Origin: Arbacia lixula
Lineage: Eukaryota > Echinodermata > Echinoidea > Arbacioida > Arbaciidae
Assembly (NCBI GenBank): GCA_963669155.1
Contig: OZ022576.1
Span: 19,222,233 to 19,286,232 of the forward strand
Length of the DNA stretch: 64,000 bases
Reading direction: 5' to 3'
Position 1 is the first letter of the stretch; each line of letters starts with the position of its first letter. Made by a program: the position numbers and the translations under genes. The notes under the pieces are model-generated. The model was given only the letters and a program-made list of their open reading frames with translations, ran no database searches and was not told the DNA's origin. Below, piece after piece: positions 20,585 through 35,500 of this stretch.

Positions 20585-23500
20585 GTACATCGTTTTTTCT
20601 TTATGTACACCTGTATGTGTTTTGTTTGTTTTTGTGATTGGTATACATTGTAACAAACTTGAACATGATTTTGAGTAACATCAGAAATAGCAATAGCAAT
20701 AAAAAGGATTGCAGTCTTCTTCAATACAATGGTGAAACAGATTCGTAATTTACTCACAACTCAGCACATCCCCAAAATCACAATCCCCTGAAGACGTAAA
20801 CCTTTATTTAACCATGCATACTTAATGAGCAATCAGTCTATTATCCCTCTGTTGTTCAGTATTGTTATCATTCCTTTTGATTGGTGAAGCAGGAAAGTAG
20901 GTAGATTAAAAATAGTGCATCAGTAGTCAGAAGTCAGCAAGATTTGTTACTCAGTTGTTGAAATTTATCATGTGTGACAGTATTGGTGAGTAACAGGACA
21001 TGCAGGATGTGTTTCTCGGTATTAACACAACTTAAGTTCTCAACTAATGCTTTAATTTTTCATGACTGGCTAGTGGTGCATTGAAGTAAAGCTAAAAACC
21101 TCCATTGAGGCTGAAGTTTGTGGTCATTATTGAAGGTCCTGTACTAAAATGTTTTGAATAGTGTATGACAGAGGGAACCAATTTCTTGCTTACATGATAG
21201 TTTATATGGTGAAGACCACAGTTTATTTAAATTTAGCTTTGATCTAAAACTTAGTAGCTACTAACTCATATGAATTTAGCACCCTATATGTATGCCAAAC
21301 ACACCGGTTCATTTCTGGACTTCTGTGAAGTGCACATGCTAAATCAAGCGCACTCATCTGCTTATAAATATGCCATGAAAACTGCCTCTAATTCCTTTGA
21401 GAATTTGGGCTTTAGCATACAATTTCTGTTTCTATGACAATTGTGTGGACTATTTTGGTATTAATGCTGGAGCTATCAAGTGATCAGTAAGCTGCTACCC
21501 TCAAACATTGCAATGATCACATACTATCAATTCCATGAGACCTCCAGGTGATATTGAAAGTGCTTCCCCCAAACAGCATAATGTTTGAAAGCGTAAATCA
21601 ATTTGATGAAACCCCTAAGTGATCTTCCCCAAAGCATTTCTTGAAGTGATTTAATAAAATCCCTGAGGTGACCTCCAAGGTGCTTCCCCAAAACATTGCG
21701 ATGCTTTAATGTTTGAATTTATTCTCTGAACACCCCAGGTAATCTTCAATGAGCTACCCCCAAACATTGTGTTGTTTGAACGTTTGAATCAATTCTCTGA
21801 ACACCCCCAGGTGATCTTCAAAGTGCTGCCCCCAAACATCCACTACGAGGATCCCTACAGCCGTGAGGTGCAGGACGCCATCAAGATCACCAACCTCCGC
21901 ATCAACTTCACCGAGCTCCATCTCCTGGGCGACCACCTCTTTGACGACGGCGACGAAGTCCGCAACAAGTACTACTACGCCCTCTACGAGATGGTGGTGC
22001 GTGGCAGCTGTCACTGCTTCAACCACGCCTCCCGCTGCGTGCCTGCCGATGGCATGGAGAGCAAGCTACAGATGGTGAGTACTGCTTCTGCCTCCTGATG
22101 TATGAGTAGCCTGGCTTCAGGCTGTTTGGCGATTTCTAAACCAAATTATTCAATAAAGGGGTCTGATTGCAGAAGACTAAATAATTTTGTATTTCTTCTT
22201 CAGCTCTCCCTACATGGACTGAGAATAGAGGAGAATGATACAATGACTCTAGAGTCTAAGAATATTAGACTTTATATTTCAGATTTGATGAGAAATGTCC
22301 AACAGCCTTGAAGCAAGACTAATGTATGGGAGGTAAGGTAGAGATATGTTAGTCAAATGGTTCTGAGTTTATAGTGTTATTTCAATGGTAGTTTGATTAC
22401 ACCACCACTCACCATTGTAGTTAAATGATTCTGAACTTAAAGTTAAATTCTGATGACAATGAAGTAACACCTCCACTTATTCAACGTGTTCAAGGTAGAT
22501 AACAGGCTGGATCTATAACTGCTCAAATACATTCTTTCCTTAGTGTGAAGTGAAGTAAAATGATGTTTTCCATTGCAAAATCACAAAACTGATTATTTTG
22601 TTGTGTATTTTTAAACATTGCATGGAAAACAAATTTCATCATTGCCTGCACCTCATAACTTTGCATTTTCGTGAGTATATTTTCATTTTATCTTTATCTT
22701 TGATTTCACATTGCAAAAGGGAGATCATGGCATTTACCATGACTTGTATGCATTTGATGGGAGATAGGGGTGTAAACTGTACATGTTTATCGCCATAGAA
22801 ATTGAAGGATTTTAGTTCCCATCATGGGTAATAGTTGTGGTGGGGAAGTGAAACTTGGATGCAAGGTCTGTTTCGGTGGTCACTGTACCACATGTCAGTC
22901 TGTGTACTGGTGTCTCACGCAAACCTCTGTGGCAGATGGAAAAGTAGGTCAGAGTGTCTGTAAAACAGGCGTGGAGTATTCAAACAAAACCAGTCTCAGA
23001 TGTATGGAGAGTGTTCCCCTTTGGTAAACTTTCTCATATGTATTACATAAAGTGAAGCAGGATTTAAATTTGAGTAAATAATGCCAGCTGCCCATTCAGT
23101 TGTGTCCTGTGCAGTTGGAAGAGTTTGGATACTTGAAATTTGGTTTGCAATATACTAGGAAGATATTCAATATCTTCATCGTATATTGTAATATTTAACA
23201 TACAATACAGTCACACTCTGCATGTCACCAAGTAGGCTTAAAACTATGGTGAAGAATGTGAAAGAGAGGGAGATTTAAGCTGTGTAGTGGAATTAATCAT
23301 AATTATGACTTTACCTTGATCATCAGCTCAAAATGGTTTGTGTACCAATTGCATTATAGTTTAATGAACAGGTACCTTATAGCATGGCATACAATGAACA
23401 TTAGTCATGTTGACCTATAATGTACTCACATAACTTACATTAGACTTCCAGTGTACTAGCTTGACTTGCAGGCTATTGCACATTTCTACTCCAAGCATAT

Positions 23501-26500
23501 TAAGCACAAGTAAAGGTTGGATTGCAGTGAAGTAGTAGACTCATTGTGGTCTAATCATTCTTCTTCTGGGCATGGCCAGGAAAAGAAGACAATTAGTCTT
23601 AAGTTGAAGATTTGACTCATCGCGGTGAATACAAGATGCGTGAGATATCCGTTGGACTCACGATGAACGTATAGGGTGGAACACGACGTTTCGCACGCAA
23701 ACTGCAATGCTTCGTCAGGTGATTCGAGTCGAGGTAGGTGGACGCATTATATGTGTTCTTGTCCGGAGTTGGCGGTGCGTGGTTGCACGTAGCCGGGCCG
23801 TGATTGGCTGAGGCGTGGCGGTCACCGGTGCGGAACCCGCCTCGATTGTCTGCCCCGCAGTCCGTGCTCCGTTGTGCTGATCGGCTGTTCTTGTTCGGAG
23901 TCGGCGGTGCGTGGTTGCACGTAGCCGGGTCGTGATGGGCTGAGGCGTAGCGGTCACCGGTGCGGAACCCGCCCCGATTGTCTGCCTCGCGGTCCGTGCT
24001 CCGTTGTGCTGATTGGCTGTACGCGCCGGCGAGTTGGTGCGGTCATCCAAGCGGGGCCCGTCCCGATTGTCCGCATCGTTAAGTAGCGTCTCGTTGTTCT
24101 GATTGGGTGCTGCGGGGGCGTGGTCGTGGCAACCTGCCTGGTCGTTACTGGCCCTCTGGCTGGTCTGGCGGGATTTGCTAAGCTGCTTGATGGTCTTCAC
24201 CCAAAACTCCGGAATTTCAATCCCGTTGTCCCTGTTCAGGTTGTGCGGGTGTAACCGAATGGCTATGGCTTCCTTGATACGTTGGGTGAACAATTAGTCT
24301 TGTTAGTACCAGACCCTAATGTACCTGTGATGATTGGGATTAGAAATGTCCGGTAACTTGGGCACTAGGCTACCAGCACTGGTACATGTACAAGTGCGTA
24401 GTGTCCACGCTGTTGGGGCATTTTTAATCCAAACTACAATATTCAATAAACAGGTCTGGCTGCCATAGACTAATCATTCTCAATTCCATCCCTGGCTCAC
24501 CTTGATAAAAAAGCAGAAAGATACAGTGACTAGTCTTAAAATACTAGACTCTATTTGCTAGTTTGGCTTAGGGCGTGTTTATCAACTCATTTTTTAGTAG
24601 AATTACAGTTTCTAAACGCGTTAAAATTTTTTTAAACGCGTTTAAACAAGTTGATAAACGCAAAGGTGTTTTGATTATGGGGTTGGAAAGCTGTTTTGAA
24701 ACACGCAAATTAGTATGATCCTAAACGCGTTTAAACCAGAAATGCGTTTAAAGAAGCGAGATAAACGCAAAGCTGTTTTTGAAACGCGTTTAAACCACAG
24801 GTTTTCAGTGACACGGCCGGTTTTCGACTTGGGTGATCGAGTTGATAAACACACCGTTTTTTTAAACACGTTTGGAAATGCGTTTGGAAACGCGTTCGTA
24901 AAGGCCTTTGGAAACGTGTTTAAATTTCTGAAAAGTTGATAAACACGGCCTTAAAAATGTCCAACAGCCTGTGAGCCAGGCTACTGTGACAGTACAGCGG
25001 AGGAGCATCCTCAGTATTTCCTCCAGCAACAAACAACGGCCACTGGAGGAATCCCGATCCCCTCCCCCATCTTCTATTTCTAGGGCATACCATAGCGATG
25101 AAGAGTCTCTTCATTGCCCTATCAATCAAACTGGGTTGTTCTTGATGCTGCACACAAACTGTATCAGCAGTCAGTGCTGGGCTTAAAGGGATCTTAGGCG
25201 AGTTTTAATTGTAAATAATTAAATAAAAGTGTGCTCATGATGTTGAATCAGGGCATGGGTGATATGGCCTGAAATCATCACCATTTCTTTCTAAAAATGT
25301 CTTTCTTTTAAGCCCATTATTTATGTCTACAAATTATTGCTTATGATACAACTCCAAGTACTAGCTAGGAAAGTTACTTCATCTCAAGTTCTCAACACAA
25401 TTTTTTTTAAAGTAAAGGCCAAATTTTGTCCATTTGTGCTCTGACCTACATGTATAAATATTGTGGTTAAAATAATTTGACTCCATTGACCTCATATTTC
25501 AGCTAGGACCATAAATGGCCCTGAGTGAATTGTGTATGAAAGTTCAAGGTTCAATTGCCAATACTACTGTATGGAGGTACACAGTGTATTGAGGAGACTG
25601 AAACATTTCTCAATGGAGAAGTGTAAAGCGGGCAGGACAGTTGGAATGCTAGTTTAATTGGTGTGAGGGGGAGCATGAATAGATAAATAGATTGGAAGTG
25701 AGAAGAAATCATAAAAGAGTTTATTGTAGGCTGTTACTGTACTACTGTACACAGACTGTTTGTAATGTAGACCTAAAGAATGACTGTTGATGCTTGATAG
25801 ATATGTACATTGTAGATCTAATTAGTTAACTATGATAAAGAACCTTGGTCTCTGAGCTGAATGACTAATGTAGATGTTCACACGCACATCACATTGCATG
25901 GGGGTCAATAAGTGGACATACATGAACATGTGCAATGTTAGGTAGATGGATAAGTATGTACATGTGTATGTATGTCTCTCCTCCCACCCCGCCCCCTTCT
26001 CGTATCTCTCTGGCTTTGTTTGATTGTTAATCTGTCTGTCTGTATGTGTGTATGTATGTATGTATGTATGTATGTATGTATGTATGTATGTATGTATGTA
26101 TGAATGTATGTATGTATGTATGTATGTATGTCTCTCTCTCAGTTTTTGCGCCCTTACCTATATCTATCTCTCCCTTTCTGATATCCCTTTCAAACTGGGA
26201 AAGAATTTATTGGGTGTCTGTGAGTGCATCTGGGTGGAAGCACTTGTTATTCCGAAGGTTCGTTATTCGGAATGTTACGGGACAAATGCTCGGATTAACG
26301 AGCATCGAGGTTTATCGAACTGTATCCCATTTGGGTACACCCAGTGATATTTTTAGGTATTTTTAGATATGTTTAGATATTTTTAGGCTAATGAACCACT
26401 GGAGAAACACAAGATAAACATTTCAGGCAAAGCTTCCCCCCCCCCCCACTCCTGACAGGTAGCACAAATATTAAAGGGTTACTAAATTAGAAAAATAAGT

Positions 26501-29500
26501 TCACACTAATCTATGTAAAATTATCCACTAAAAACGAATTTCACATTCGTTTGCTGCAATAAAGTCTCATTTTGACGAAAATTTGAAAAAATGTACGCCT
26601 CCAGTGACGTCAGAGAAGTCAAAATGCCATAAATGCCAATGGCGTGATTAAAATATTTTATTCACTCCGTTCAAACAATACGTTACTATTGGGAACCCCA
26701 AAGCTTGTCTGAGGTTTGTCCGAGCAGCAACAACTGATAGATTCAAAGTGCATTCCATCTATTGAATCTGAATGACAAGATACGGGTGAATGCAATAACA
26801 CATTACTATGCAGTTTGGGGGGAAAGTTGTGGATACATTACGAAAATGGTCCATTGTTGACTTCCGTACAATCTATGGCATTTTGGCTTCTCTGACGTCA
26901 GTGGAAGTGTGCGTTTTTTCAAATTTTCGTCAAAATGAGACTTTATTGCGGCAAACAAATGTGAAATTTGTTTTTAGTGGATAATTTTACATAGATTAGT
27001 AGGAATTTATTTTTCTAATTTAGTAACCCTTTAGGCCGTTTCACTGCCTAATTTTATGACTTTCTTCACTGTTAGTTCATCAGGAAACCCGGTCTGAACA
27101 GGGTATTGCAGAGAATTGAGGGAGGGGAATAGTTTCTGCTTGTTTGAATTATGCAGAATTGTGCACAATAAGTATGATTGATGAAAAAGTTGAGAGAGAG
27201 AGTGATATATGAGCTGAATGTTTGGAGTTTGAACTTTTACACTGTGGTAGCAGACCCGCTGGGAAAGCATCATTACAGTGAAAATATCCCAGTGGGGTGG
27301 GTTTGGCTGAGCCCAGAGCACAGAAGGCACTCCACAGATGGGAGGCACAAGGAGGCTAGAGGTGTGGATTGTGGAATGGGCTGTGAGGAGGAGAATTGTA
27401 CATGTGTTTGTGTACATGTTTGTGTGAGGGTGGGGTGGGGGCGGGGGCGGGGGCGGAGGAGGGAATGTTCGGCGTGGAGCTTTATCTGAGGGATGTGTTC
27501 ACTGCTGGACAAGTAAGAGCTGTAAATAATATGAATTCCTGCCATGTTGAAAGTTTGTTAACATGAATTTAGCACCATCATTCTTATTGATTTTATCATT
27601 CAACATGTTACAGTTTATCTTGCAGTATAGATTTCACATTGAATGGTACAGATTAAGTAAGAACATGTAGTAGGTGTGTGTATGCACAGAACGTTTAATG
27701 TCTTACAAATAGTTACATCAATTGTCGAATCAATGAAGAACTGAGACATGTCATTGCCTCATTGCCTCAATGAGATCAGTGCAATCACGTGAATACAACC
27801 TTGCTGCCCCTAAATACTTATTTTCAGAAGCACCACAGCTTGAAGGTAAAAGCAGTCAAGTAGGTATGATCTCATTGGTTCTGTCTCCATACAAGGCAAA
27901 CTTCTTGCATGACATAGTCTTCACAAACTGACACTGAACAGGGGTGGATTCGGGATTTGGAGGTTGAGGGAGAACAGGCATTTTGAAAAGATAGTAAAGG
28001 ACAATGATAAGCACAACAGTCTATGGGAACATTATGTGTTGCCCCCCGAATAGGGGTAGGCATGCCTCTTAGTCTTATGCCCCCACCTGGATCCACCACT
28101 GCAGAAAATTCTTCATGCTACCGCTATCATTACACACATGAGTTGTACACTGTATTGTACAAGGTATGCCCTTTATGCTGACATTACAAGACATCAACAC
28201 AGGGAAGGGATGCCAAATATGTACTGGTAGTTATTACAATTGTAATTGCACATGGGAGGATTCACGTAATGCTGTGTGAGGATGATTTGGCCTTGTCATA
28301 ACCAGTGAGTGAGGTTAGATCATGGAAAAAGAGCAGAGGAAATTAAATGAAACCATTTAATACTGTTATTACTGTGGGCACATACACGTGTCAAGACTAA
28401 ATTTGCCTTACTCTGGTTTGTTACTGAGAGGTTAATTACAGTGATATGAGTGTAGCCTTTCTATACTGAAGTACCACATCCCTTTTGTACCAAAGATGTA
28501 TTTAAATATGATTTGTTATGTGATAAAGTACAAGGGACATGTATGAAAGTGAAGCAACCTCCTTGCAGTATTCTACATAACGTAAAGCAGACTTAATGCT
28601 AAGATACAGTAACTAACCTTTTGGGGAAATTCAATAGCAAATGGGGTGAAAACTGTAATGAAAATGTGAGCAGTGCTTGTACTGGACGAGGGGTATTCAT
28701 ATTGCTATCTAAAGTAAAAAATGATATAAAATAGTCACAGTAGCACAGAAGGAAGTGGGTAAATTTGTCTGTGATAATGTGATTGTATATTTTTGTTGTC
28801 TGGATAATCTATCCCGTCCGGGTCACAGCCAGGGTAAGGTGAATCATAATTCAGACAGATTAAATTAAGCTTACTTCAAGGACAATGTAGAATGCGTCAT
28901 GCATTCTGGACACCTGTAGAAAGTACACATGTGTTGGTGTGCAATGCACCGATAATGTAGGTGAAGGAACGCATACAAATATGATGCTGAAATACAAAGA
29001 TATCAAGGATGAATAATGCATTGATCTGTAGTTTGTTTTTGCACTGGCAGGTTGTCATTCCCCCTCTATATTACGCGACCAGTGAATGATTGATACAGTT
29101 TGTTGGCTAAATAACCTTCTGGGATGAACCCATAAGTGGTTAAAAGTGAACGGAACTTGGTGTACACTATATGATCACACTGCTAATTTGGATTCGCCTG
29201 TGGTAGGTGTTCATTTGTTTAACATATTTCCTGCTTTTCAAAGTTCATGGCACAACTTTTTTTTTACATCTCTCCAACAGTTAGACTTAAAATGGTGGAA
29301 TCGTCTCCTTACCCCAATCAGGACTGACTTGTTCCATAGGTTAGAAACATCTAATCTTTAAAGACTCCTATGAAGATGTTTGCAAGCGAGCACACTAGTA
29401 GAAGGATCTATTTTCTACTTATATGTACCTACATAAATCCTGTGCTAATTGAATCCAACAATGATCACATAAAAAGACCCAAACCACCTATTTGTGATGC

Positions 29501-32500
29501 TTGATCAACATGGGTTAAATTAATTTGTTACAGTGTATGAGCAAGTAAGAATACTTTTATTTCTGGTGGAGGTCTACAGGACTTCCTGTCACTATTCTCC
29601 CCTGTCTAGTCTAAACACATTAATGGTCTTCCTACCACCTGAGTGGCTACAAAGTCTCACCTTGTCATCACTGTGTCAGAGGGCACGCTCAGGTCCTCAC
29701 CTGTTGCAATTTAGGCAGTGCTGGTGTAGGGTGTAGGGAGCAGTGGGTACCTGTTAGCTATTTTCTGTCCTCTGTTTATTTTGGACTTCATAATTGCCTG
29801 CCACTCACTGCTTTCATGCATGTCAGTTCCAAATGCCAAAGCGTCGTGCAGAAATATCATGTGTGTATTGTGTGTGTATCTTTGTGAGAAAGAGGGAGGG
29901 AAAGAAACAGAGAAAGTGGGAGGGGAGGGGGGGTGAGGGGGGGGGGGGAGGTTGGACAGAGAAACAAAGGCAGAGGAAGAGGGAGACAAACCGACAGAAC
30001 AACATGTGTACTGGTATATGTATCATTTTAAGAAACAGCTCACTTAATAGTGACATTGGAGTTTAAGATTCACAGACGTGGCAATCCATAACTCTCCATC
30101 GCTTCTCATATTTTCATGAGGTGCACAGCCAATGAAAGTGTTGCCATGGCAATAAGGACTGGGACCGTGACAGTGTGTATCTGGCCTATCAGACATGTAT
30201 TCACTCATGATAACAAGAAACATGTTCTCTCCCTTTTTCCCACCCCTGTCAGTGATGAAGAAGTAGTGATATTAAAGGTGATATTCATAGAAAATCCAAA
30301 AATATGAAGATATTCATCTACAGAAAGCTTATAAGCCATACAATGAGCTCGGATGACATTCAAACAATATATCACTTTCCAAAAAGCGAAATTAGGGTAA
30401 AAACAATCACCGTTTTCTCGGGACAAATTTGACCTACTGTCATCCGAAACGGCCTTTAGGTCTGACGTAAGAAACGGGAGGCGTTTTTGTGCATCACACA
30501 TGCCAATCTGCAGCTTCTTTTCCGCCAGAAGCATCAGGCATTGTTAATGAAACTGTGATGGCAGTTGCTAGTGGATTAACAGGTGTGATACACAATGGTC
30601 ATTGTGAAGCATATCCCGGCTGTGACGTACACACAACGCCACTTTCCCTTAGGCGATTTCGTAGGTCAGGAAGAGAGTCAATTTAATGAAATTTGACTTT
30701 CATTAAACACATAACTGAACACTTTCATGGCATGTTAGCTTCATAAATTGCTTTAATAACTCATTCAATTATAAAATAAACTATATTTATTTGATTTTAT
30801 TTCCTATGAATATCACCTTTAATCTGTCACCAGCCACAAAGCCTTTACAGAATACCGAATAATGATGGAGAGCAAAACATTAGAATTACACATTCGTCTC
30901 CCACTGCCTCCACTAGGATAGCTTCTAGAATTTATAGAAAATTTGACACTGCAATTTGATCCTGGTTTCATGGCGACAGTTGGACGGATTCATGTGCGTC
31001 CCCGACAATGTCTTGAATCATGGGCTTGTGACCCTGAGAGGCCTTCATAGTATATCATGTTCACAGTCATAGTGACACTCACTAACTTTCTCCTTCACCC
31101 TATCTTGCTCTGTCTGTCTGCAGGTGAACGGAGAGTGTGAGTGTATCCATTACACCGAGGGCAAGAACTGCGAGAGATGCATGCCCTTCTTTAACGACCA
31201 GCCCTGGAGGCCTGCAACACTGAACGGACAAAGCAACGAGTGCAAGAGTGAGTACATACATGTAGGGAATCACTTTAGAAGGGGGATTAGACGATTTAGC
31301 CCCAATAATACAGATAAGAGCCCCTTTGAATCAAAAACTTTTCACAGAGTGTAACGTAAAATAAAATTCAGGGTGTTGAATACATGACATCAGCCTTGGA
31401 AAGCAGCCCCTGCAAAGGAATTTATAATTGTTATCACTGTCTTCAACATTTAGATGAATGGGTAACTCAATGTTGATTTCACTGTTTTTGTGGCAACAGC
31501 TGTTTTACTGTGAGCCTGTTGCCCTCTCCATGGTAGTGTACATACACTTTATTTTCAGTTACATTGTTATGAGAGCATTTTACACAAAGCCAAAAAGTAA
31601 GTCGCTCCCTTGCATTTTTTTATATGGATTTTTATAATGCTATCACTAATGGATAAAGAATTTGCTTATGCGAAAAATGAATGCAGAATATGGAGCTGTA
31701 TAGTACATACATTTTGTACAAACAATATTTGGCAATTTAATGCCGTGGCTACTTCTAACATGTTTACCTCATATTCCCGGGGGACTTGAAGAAATCGAAA
31801 TAGAGTAGCAGTACACAGTATCAGCATATGTAGGCTTCTCCTATTCATTGTGGCCTGTTACTCTGATAGACGTGAGGTCCATTTTAACTGGGTGCGTTAC
31901 ACTCCATTCAGTACAGTGGAGACCTCCTATTGATGGAATGTAATTAGGGCTGGGTCAAGGGTAGAACTAATTTATTGCAATACTTTACTTCATCAAGTTT
32001 ATTTAGAATGTGTACTTTATATGTACTGGTGCTTCATTCAGCTACATAATTGATATGGGTCAGGTAGAATTTGTTTGTGTCTAACTTGTATATACCAGGA
32101 CCTGCTGTATAATATCTGTGTTTTTAGTGTGTTTATGTAATAATATTTTCTTTTGTTTTTAATATTTTAAATCATTTGTATTCTGTGTGTATGCATAATG
32201 CATCTTGGCAAATTGTGGGGACTACCTTTAAGCCTGATATTATGAAACAAACACCCTGAAGTATGGTTTCTAGTGCACTTGGAGGAAAATCATTGCTATT
32301 TGCTCATTGCAGGGTCGAGATCACCCTAAGCCACTGTGTATTTTTAAAAAATGTTATGCTCTATTTGCCTGTTTACATAGTTGTTTCTATCTCCATTACA
32401 TTCTTTTAATTCCAATGAAGTAGTGTTTGCTGACTTGTGGAATTTAAAATAACATTGTGAGTCCAAAGGTGTACATGTACATACATATATTCACCTAACA

Positions 32501-35500
32501 CTGCTATGCTAACGTTACTTTCACAATTAGCAAGACCTGAGGATATCAACCTTTGAGAAACAGAGTAAATGCCCTTCACCCCCTTTCATCTTTAAAGGCA
32601 CCATACAAATACACCACATACTGTATGTCTAGAAATATTTTTGTCTTTTTATCTGCACAGGGTGTAACTGTAATGACCATGCCACGAGTTGCCATTTTGA
32701 CGAAGCGGTGTACCAGCTGACGAATGGAGCCAGCGGTGGGGTGTGCGATAACTGCATGCATAACACCCTTGGGCGTAACTGTGAGCAGTGCAAACCCTTC
32801 TTCTTCATGCATCCAGACCGTGACATCAGAGACCCCAACATCTGTGTCCGTAAGTCATGTCATTGTGGATATCTTTTTCATTGTGTGTGTGTGTCTTTTT
32901 GTTTTATTGGGCAGGCTAGAAATGGCATGCAGATTACATAATTTCGAAGTTGACTTAGGTTGCTTTTCTAATGCAAGAGCAGCAATACAGTCCTTGTTTT
33001 CTTCTCTCGTGCTACTTTCACTTTGATTTTGATATGAATTCCTGAATGATTTGCTTTATACTTCTAATGTCTAGAGATATTTTTTTGGTGAAAGTGTTAG
33101 TTTGTTTTCGTTCAATTACAATTTCTTTGCTATGAGGTTTGAAGGAGTTTCAGTCACCATGTGTGGCTCTTGTTATCATTTTTGCAGGAGAAGTAGAAGA
33201 AGCAAGATAATATTTAAACATCATCTTTTCATTTGTTCATTGATGTTGTTTTTCTAATCATTTTGAAATAACTACTTATTGAGGAAAAATTTACATTTTT
33301 TGTATGTTTTGATTTGTTCCAGACTAATCAGAATTTATGTTACTAGGATGAGAACATGCATGTGGTTTAGTTGGTTTCAGTGCCTACTTCATACCTAAAT
33401 TCTGCAAAGTGTTATGTTTGTTTGTCATGTTTTGTGTGTGTTCATCAAATGTTGACTTTGATTTGAACATTTTGTTGAGCATAGTTTTACAGGGTTATAT
33501 CAGACTTTAGAGGAAAACTTTAAGAGTGATGAGAGTGTAATCACTCCCAACTTACTTGGGACACCCTGTAATACATGTTCAGAGCCATCTTTACTCCCAA
33601 TTTTTCATAACATGTTTTGCTCTGCATTCTAATCAAGTTTTGTAATGTATTAGGGTATTAGGGGATACCAGTTTTGAAGCAAAAGCCTTTGTTGACAAGA
33701 TGGCTGTGGCACATAAAATTTGGCCATCTTTCAGAGGGATAATTTCAGGCCTTACACACAAAATATAACTGGCATCCTTGTGTTATTAGAGCAATGTCTT
33801 ATTGTGATTGCAGATTTCATTGCTGCAGTAACAATTGCCAAGATTTTTAATTAATGCTTCTCTAATTCTTGTGTGGATGCCTTGCCTTCCCACTTTCCTC
33901 CTCCCCTTTTACTTCCTCACTCACTGCTGATCTGACTGCTCCCCCTCCCCTCCACCAACCACACCCACTCCACCGACCACACCCACTCCACCCATTTAGC
34001 ATGCAACTGCGACCCCTCTGGTTCTGAGAATGGAGGGGAGTGTGCGAGCCACTCCCAGGGTGATGTTGTGGCCGGGATGTGCCTGTGCAAGCGCTACGTG
34101 ACGGGCCAGCGCTGCGACACCTGCCAGGACGGCTACTGGGAACTGAGGGAAGACAACCCTGAGGGTTGCCGAGGTAACGACGACCACACCCAACCAGTCC
34201 TCTTCACCACGAGCTGGAATGAGTGTTCATTAGAATCGTTATGGCTTTTGTTGTGTGCTGTTGAATTTCAGTCATTTTTCACTCATCAAAACTTTGTTTG
34301 GAGCCATGTTCATTCAACAACTTTTGTAACTGGCCATTGAGTGCAACTACATGTATAAGAGCAACTACAGTGCTAAGAGCTGATTGGCTACTAGCATTTT
34401 TCCATAACAACTATTATGAGCTACAATTATTGTACAGCTTATAACTACATGGCCTTGAAGTTTGTTCCTGCTGACATTCTGGAGCAGAAGCGTTTTGTGA
34501 ATTGAAAATGGCAGATGACAGCCTGGTTTAAGGAGGATTATATTAATGAAACACTGCTAGGAAAGGAACTAAAACATTCCATATCTTATATTGAGATCTT
34601 TTGGAAAAAAATGCTAGTTGGGAAGACTTCCAATTTCCCCTTTCTAGCATTTATCTACTAAGCATCCAGAAAATGTTGTTATAGAATTGAAATGATTAGC
34701 AAATGAATGGAATAGGGAAATATCAGTGGGAGTTTTTCTTGAGAAATATTTACAGCGTCAGTTGCTTGCTTGGTGTCCTTCATAATGTTACATAGATGGG
34801 CATATAAAAATCCCATCATGAAACACTTGCTCCCTTTTTGCCATCTTGACAGCGTTCCGATCATATCTTTTTAAATTCTCCTTTTCTTCTAGAATGCGCC
34901 TGCAACCTGCTTGGGTCAGAGAACAACATGGGCTGCGACAAGTCTACTGGCAACTGTCGTTGCAAGAGATTTGTCACAGGGCAGAACTGTGACCGATGCT
35001 ATGTAAGTCCCACAGCATCATACTCATGTCCCTCTAACCTTTCCTGAGACCTATGAATTCATTTATAGAACATGTGGGCCACACCCAGACCGACCACACT
35101 AAGAGTGGAGGCGTCACTTATTGCCCCAGCTGATTCAATGATAAAATATGCTTTTGCTTTTAAACATGTTTTATGAGACTAAAACATAAATTTTCTGGCT
35201 TATTTCTATTTCATATTCACAGAAAATTGTATCACTTTTGAAAATGTTTTAATGAGACAGAAATTTTCACCTCACTTTCAAGACAATTCTTGATTAATCT
35301 TTTGAAATACTTCCTATTTTTACCAACAAGTAAAAGTAAATTCAAGTTCTTTGGATGCAGAGATAATAAAGGTTCATTATTTCTGTTCAATTATAATCAT
35401 CATCATTATCACCATCATCGTCATCCTTCTCATCATCACCAACATAGTCACCATCATCAGTAGCATTATTATTATAATGTGCTTATTCTGATATTACCAC

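Noticed and set aside
20015..20653. Stand-alone gene starting at 20015
   Set aside because: The first codon is GTG, preceded by a clear TTTTCAG acceptor. The frame also runs past a good donor at 20585. It is an internal laminin exon.
25183..25200. Fifth TTAA element starting TTAAAGGGATC
   Set aside because: No inverted partner end was found downstream within the expected distance.
26024..26366. Frames with Tyr-Val-Cys-Met repeats
   Set aside because: Artefact of the TATG microsatellite.
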